Of a stretch of 64,000 nt of DNA, positions 59,510-64,000 are shown piece after piece; the first letter of the stretch is position 1; every line of letters starts with the position of its first letter. The notes beneath the pieces are model-generated. The model saw only the letters and a program-made list of their open reading frames with translations, ran no database searches and had not been told where the DNA came from. Location: contig JAQFVV010012400.1 of NCBI GenBank assembly GCA_028023455.1, positions 15,743,490-15,807,489 of the forward strand, in the 5' to 3' direction. The translations under genes were made by a program, and so were the position numbers. The stretch is from Epiperipatus broadwayi. Taxonomy: Eukaryota > Onychophora > Udeonychophora > Euonychophora > Peripatidae.

Positions 59510-59630
59510 TAGTATTATTTCCAGGAGCTTCCATGTAATAAAATTATATAATACCTAACTTGTTATTGTATTGAAATATCAGCTATTTAGCTATTTTTAT
59601 TGCACAGAAGCTCCCGGAAATAATACTATG
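59510..59630. repeat. short foldback element, 24-bp arms
   Basis: TAGTATTATTTCCAGGAGCTT (from 59510) and its inverted copy ending at 59630 differ at one position. About 73 bp lie between the arms. The size and symmetry fit a small MITE. Confidence 0.65.
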
Positions 59631-59759
59631 AATTCATTTATCCATGAGAATATTAGAATTAACTATATATATCACATAATCCCATCTAAGTTTTAAAATT
59701 CATTAATAAAATATTTTTAATTCATTGTTAAGGCTGACTCAGATAATGATTAATGAAGT

Positions 59760-59960
59760 TTATTTATAAACTTCTAGATAATTTAATTTCAATTTGCTTT
59801 AGTCAAATGCTGTTATTCATGGTGTATTTAAAGATCCTGAGCCTGATAATAAGAGTTTTGCCATTCATTATCTGAATGGTGCCTTTATAACAGATTGAAG
59901 ATATTCCATTAGTCTATTTTAAGCATTGATTAGGATCATGTGATTTACATATGATAACCA
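59760..59960 (+). repeat. eroded family A unit
   Basis: Short matches to the array occur in the correct order: GTCAAATGCTG, GGTGTATTTAAAGATC, CCTGAGCCTGATAA, then AAGCATTGATTAGGATCATG followed by TGAT. The hammerhead has been lost beyond recognition. Tentative. Confidence 0.35.
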
Positions 59961-60199
59961 ATTTAGCTATGAGCACTTATGGTTTATTATATATATATAT
60001 TAACATATGTCTAAAATTTGATACAAGAATAATTATATTGATAGAGCAATAAATTTATAGTTAATTTTTGCCACTATTAATGATTGATTACTAAATTTAT
60101 TCACAAAAATCTATCAATTAAAAATTGCCTGAAAACTAAGGCTTTCAGATTATTAGGGAACATTTTTTATTTCCAATATGTGATTATATAATTTTACAG

Positions 60200-60333
60200 A
60201 AAAAGTGGTGCTAAATGCTAAACTTGGAACATTAAAAAGAAAACAACAATTGAGAGACATTCTGGATCAAGAAAATTTGAATTGTGAAGATAATTACTTT
60301 GATTTTCCAACATTAAAGAAAAAAACCCCTAAG
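60200..60333 (+). CDS. KNL2: KNL2/MIS18BP1 homologue, exon with the conserved C-terminal motif
   Basis: Acceptor ATTTTACAG and donor GTAAGC (60334) bound a 134-bp exon. With the single base from 33062 it reads EKVVLNAKLGTLKRKQQLRD, then ILDQENLNCEDNYFDFPTLK and KKTPK, ending in phase 0. The GTLKRKQQ-(L/M)R-x-(F/I)L block followed by an acidic DD/DxYFDF patch is a known conserved element downstream of SANT in animal M18BP1 proteins. It therefore confirms the identification made from the SANT exons. The intron before it is 27.1 kb and contains the hammerhead array. The remaining C terminus lies beyond, not seen by 64000. Confidence 0.85.
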
Positions 60334-60559
60334 GTAAGCTTTATGATAAAATATTTTGTGCAAAAGTATGATAAAAAGTTCGATATGAATAGAAATAATT
60401 ACTTGTCTTTTTCCCCATATGTTTTAATTAATTTATCTTTTGAAGAATAAGCAAAATAGTGTTTTGTATCTAATATTCTTTGTACTTAAATTAAGTACAT
60501 GTGTGCACATATAAATTTGACAAGATTTTTTTTTTATATGATTATCATTTTAACCCATT

Positions 60560-60840
60560 AAGATGATTATTTATCCAAGTTTAATTTAATTTTTCTGATC
60601 TATGTCATCTCTTTTCCATAGCATTTCAACAAACTTCCTTATTTCATCTATCTCATTTATCTTTTTCTAGATTTTTTATAATCTTTTGGGTTCTAGTTTA
60701 AGACTTGAAATCATCTATTATCATCTTTTCTAGCAATATGTTCTACTTAGCTTCATTTCAGCTATTAATTTTTCCAATGATATCACTCATTGTGTTTCAT
60801 TTTTGATTCCTGCATATGAATATACACATATATATTTTTA
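60560..60840 (-). mobile_element. second RTE-type LINE fragment (3' end)
   Basis: The plus strand shares long matches with 4740-5000, for example ACTTCCTTATTTCATCTATC here and ACTTACTTATTTCATCCATC there, then TATTATCATC-CTAGCAAT and TTTCATTTTTGATTC. It is thus the minus-strand end of another copy of the same LINE, truncated at its 5' end. Confidence 0.7.
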
Positions 60841-61194
60841 CAGTCTAGGTTTTACTTTACAAACTTTTAATAAATATTAACAATTTAAGTAACATTTTCA
60901 AGTTTTTTGTCTTTTATCAATGCATCTTAGCTCTATTATCTCATAGCTATCCATCAGCACACTTCTCTCTCTATAAAGGATTTTGAAACATCCATTTTAC
61001 TTTTCAAATAAGACATACATAATATGTTATAATTTAACTTCATACATACATTTTGTAAATATACATAAATTTAACTTTATACATATTCACGATTAACCAG
61101 TATCTTTTTTAAAATCAATCAGTTTGTAAATAAGTACAATTTAAGTTATTCTTTTTTTAACAATATATTGATTGGTTATATATATATATGAAAA

Positions 61195-61379
61195 ACAAGT
61201 TATAAATCACGTAACTTGCTATCGCTTGCATTTATGATCTGAAGGTGGAGCCAACAAAAGAGATAGTGAATTCTGACTCTTTTGATGTAAACAAAAATAC
61301 GCTTGTTCAGAGATTTGGTAAAGCTCCATCTATTGATCATAAATGCAAGCGATAGCAAGTTACGTGATTTATAACTTGT
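61195..61379. repeat. perfect 45-bp inverted repeat enclosing a partial hammerhead unit
   Basis: Arms 61195-61239 and 61335-61379 are exact reverse complements (starting ACAAGTTATAAATCACGTAA). The 95-bp spacer matches the post-cleavage part of the unit at 61579-61690. The arm-spacer junction (GATC then TGAAGG) coincides with the hammerhead cleavage position of that unit. Confidence 0.85.
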
Positions 61380-61690
61380 TTTTGTTTTTCATAGATGTAC
61401 CTTTAACGGTTAGCTATCTGGCTTGTTAGGCTGGGTTTAAAGACATTACGTGTCTGAAAAATTCATGCTTGCAAACTGATAGGAACTTGTTGCATAAACG
61501 CTTGGAGTCAGTGTTTAGATCCAGTTTCTAGCCCTATCCTTCACTGATGATAGCAAATTAGCTTGAAATCAGCTGATCTGAAGTTGGAGCCAATGAAAGA
61601 GATAGTGAATTCTGACTCTTTTGACATTTATGTAAACAAAAATATGCTTGTTTGGAGGTTTTGGTAAAGCTCCATCTATTGAATATATAT
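61380..61690 (+). repeat. family A-like unit with its own hammerhead
   Basis: It shares family A landmarks (GGTTAGCTATCTGG, GACATTACGTGTCTGAAAAA, GGAGTCAGTGTTTAGATCCA), then the hammerhead, then a 3' part (GAGATAGTGAATTCTGACTC, GGTAAAGCTCCATCTATTGA) also present at 61240-61338. It is a diverged subfamily. Confidence 0.65.
61538..61584 (+). ncRNA. type I hammerhead ribozyme, core intact
   Basis: CCTTCA, CTGATGA (61544-61550), stem II with AGC/GCT pairs and a U-U next to the core, GAAA (61565-61568), palindromic stem III ATCAGCTGAT (its first A is the last base of GAAA), C at 61578 as cleavage base, then TGAAGT. Stem I pairs at five of six positions (TTCA/TGAA core). The longer palindromic stem III sets it apart from the array copies. 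Confidence 0.7.
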
Positions 61691-62197
61691 ACAGCAATTC
61701 TTATAATTTCCAATTACAAATTATAGGATATTCAGTGTATGTTTAATTCAGATAATGTATAGACAAGCATTAATGAATATTTTTTCATTAAATCATTTGC
61801 TGGCCACAAAAAAACTGAATTCATTTCGATGTATTTTTTGTTTCATTTGGCAAAGGATTACAAATATGCTATATCAATCTTTTAATTTACATTAAATCTT
61901 TTATCAAAACACTATCCAAATTTCTAAAATATGCACGTTTCTGGAATGTCTGCTTAGATTTCCAGCACGTTGGTATGTTTGTTTTTCTCGGCGATTATCT
62001 CTCTCAACTGTATGTATTCTGTACTGAATTATTTTAAAAATTAGAAGAAAGTGTTGCAAGTAGACTCATTTTTGCACATGCAAGTAATAAACTTGAGGAT
62101 GATATGAGTACAAAAATGAAAAGAGACTTTGTTGTGAAGTGATAGTTGTAGCTGTCAAAAAATAATAAAGGACGATGATGGTCGGCAGCAACAAGAC

Positions 62198-62612
62198 GTA
62201 AGTTAAAATTACTGGATTCTTTTAGGAGAATTGTATAAACCCTCTGCAGAGTAAACTTTGTATTTAATGTTATTATTATTTGGACTGAGAAACCTTAATT
62301 TGTTTTCTTTGTTTGTTCATTATTACTTGTTAATAAATAAATTTTAATTAAATAAAGCCTTGTAATGTGTGTCAATTATATTCACTGTGGTTTAGTCATT
62401 ATATTTGGCTGACAGAAAGATGTAACACGTTAAAATTACTGGACTCTTTTAGGAGAATTGTATAAACCCTCTGCAGAGTAAACTTAGCTTGTAATGTTAC
62501 TGTTATTCAGATTGACAAACTTTAATTTGTTTTCTTTGTTTGTTCATTATTACTGTTGATAAATAAATTTTAATTAAACAAAGTCTTGCAATGTGTGTCA
62601 ATTATATTCGCT
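62198..62612. repeat. tandem duplication, about 230-bp period
   Basis: The block starting GTTAAAATTACTGGAYTCTT and ending near GTGTGTCAATTATATTC occurs at about 62,203 and 62,433. It contains AATAAA signals and an AGAATTGTATAAACCCTCTG stretch, so it could be paired LTR or 3' ends of an unknown element. No ORF. Confidence 0.6.
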
Positions 62613-63554
62613 GTCTGATTGGATTAAAATAAACCCTCAGACCTAGCAGTTTCAAATAAATATTTAATAATCAAGATAGAGAATAACCATATACTGAGAT
62701 GATATATGAGTTTTCTATGCCAAAAGCTACTTGTATAAATATAAAAACTTTATCTCATCGAATATCTAAGTTCAATTGCAAATAATGGCATAATAATAAA
62801 AATATTCTTTAATTGTTTATTATTATAAAGCTTTGAGTTTGCCATTTTAATTTGCAAAAAAGGGATTTGGGGTGTCTTATTATTTGATGCTTATTCATAC
62901 AAAACTTGATATGAAATAAATTAAGAATCAAAAAATAATTTACTGTAAACTAAAGATGAAATAAATAAATATAATATTAGAATTCAATTTACAATTGAAC
63001 TCTGATTAGAATCAATAAATAAAAAAATAATTTGTATATATACATATGTATGTGGTAATTATATAAGTCAAATAAAGTGATGTCATATCCTATAAACCTG
63101 TCAAATGATTCCAATAAAACTACAAATAAACTCAGTAAAGTATTTTTTCTTTCAAGTAAATCTTGTCAAATTGTAAAATAAAAGTAGTAAAATGTTTTAC
63201 TGACATAATCTTTTTTGGTCTAAACATAATTAATGCAATTCATTTTTTTAAGTAATTGAAATCTCTGCATGATCAACGACATCAAAAATAATTTAAATAC
63301 CTATATAGTTGGTAAGCAATACATATGCATACAGTTGTTAGATTGAAGTAACTAGTAAAAAATAAAATGACTCGTATCTCATCTTGCCTTCAAATAATGG
63401 ACTAATCTGGATTCCATCTTATCTACATTGGATTGAGCATTCATTGCCATGTTATTTCTTATTCCTTCAAATATTTTCCAAATATAAGAAAATTCTTGAC
63501 TAATTTAGAATCTCATGAGAAGCCAGATCAAATAAAATTGACAAGAGTTTTCTG
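62613..63554. other. AT-rich DNA, no certain gene
   Basis: No recognised feature. The last 150 bp may be the decayed upstream part of the hAT transposase that follows. Confidence 0.4.
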
Positions 63555-64000
63555 CTTTTATTCAATCGATAATTAACGAATTTCATTCAAAATTTACACA
63601 GTTCAGACAATTAGCCAAAACATTAAAATTTATTTAATATCCAGTCATGATATCAATAGATAGTCTCAATTTAGAAATTTTTGAATGGCTTAATTTGGGA
63701 GATATTGAAAATACAAGTAATGGATTTTCAATTCAGTTCTATTTGGAAACAAAAATTTGTCATCTTGAGAAATAAATTAGAAAGAATTAAAAATGATCAA
63801 TTATTGGCCAAATTTAATAAGAATGCTGAAGAGAAGCTACTGATACCCTTGAACACTATTCTTGAAGCATTTGATTATTTAAAAAAGTTAGTGGCCACTA
63901 TATTATCAATTTTCTCCACTATATACATGCAAGTCATTGTTTTCTGAAATGAATTTAATTAAAGACAGTTCAAGAAATAGAAATGAAAGATTAATTTAGT
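63555..64000 (+). pseudogene. hAT-family transposase relic, C-terminal dimerisation region
   Basis: Three frames together show the order expected for the C terminus of hAT transposases of the GTF2IRD2/ZBED/FAM200 kind: KFTQFRQLAKTLKFI and LNLEIFEWLNLGDIEN (63,590-63,715, one stop), then MDFQFSSIWKQKFVILRNKL and LKKLVATILSIFSTIYMQ (63,720-63,930), then after a frameshift VFSEMNLIKDSSRN (about 63,940-63,985). The last two blocks are the hATC dimerisation motif. Broken by at least two frameshifts and one stop. The 3' end is cut by the window. Confidence 0.65.

Overview
The window looks like intergenic and intronic DNA from a large, very AT-rich animal genome. It has spliceosomal GT-AG introns up to 27 kb, many nested retrotransposons, poly-T/poly-A runs and no prokaryotic features. 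I cannot name the clade. An invertebrate seems most likely, because the host gene keeps a CENP-C-like motif and the repeats are a PHD/esterase CR1-like LINE, an RTE-type LINE, Penelope-like elements (PLEs), Gypsy elements and a hAT element.

One host gene runs through the window on the + strand: a KNL2/MIS18BP1 (M18BP1) homologue, the CENP-A deposition factor. Four exons are visible: 4075-4218 (CENP-C-like motif), 20275-21263 (basic linker plus the start of the SANT domain), 32908-33062 (rest of the SANT domain) and 60200-60333 (C-terminal GTLKRKQQ motif). The reading frame is kept across every junction. The SANTA domain and both ends of the gene lie outside the window, so almost everything else is intron.

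Layout. 1-1100: GC-richer stretch with the end of an unknown ORF. 4640-8605: RTE-type LINE relic (minus), interrupted by a hammerhead-bearing inverted-repeat element and a cluster of hammerhead repeat units. 9520-17259: almost complete CR1-like LINE (plus), interrupted by a PLE palindrome, a foldback element and a third insertion; two of these have clear target-site duplications. 22.1-23.3 kb and 40.0-41.8 kb: Gypsy relics (minus). 27.0-27.7 and 35.5-37.7 kb: inverted-repeat elements of a second hammerhead family (called family B here). 35.5-38.2 kb: two PLE ends arranged head to head. 41.9-45.9 kb: minisatellites and LTR-like repeats. 48.3-51.5 kb: tandem array of eight units of about 415 bp (family A). 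61.2-61.7 kb: another hammerhead unit. 63.5-64.0 kb: hAT transposase relic.

The main discovery candidate is a set of sequences that fold by eye into type I hammerhead ribozymes (CUGANGA, stem II hairpin, GAAA, very short palindromic stem III, UH cleavage site, and stem I pairing across the cleavage site). They form at least two unrelated repeat families: a tandem array inside the last visible KNL2 intron in the sense direction, and dispersed foldback elements flanked by 10-17 bp target-site duplications. Tandem units with minimal type I hammerheads are the hallmark of retrozymes, small non-coding retroelements that spread through circular RNA. Metazoan retrozymes are thought to borrow PLE machinery, and PLE relics with a GIY-YIG endonuclease are present here. 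All folds were worked out by hand; no folding program or database search was run.
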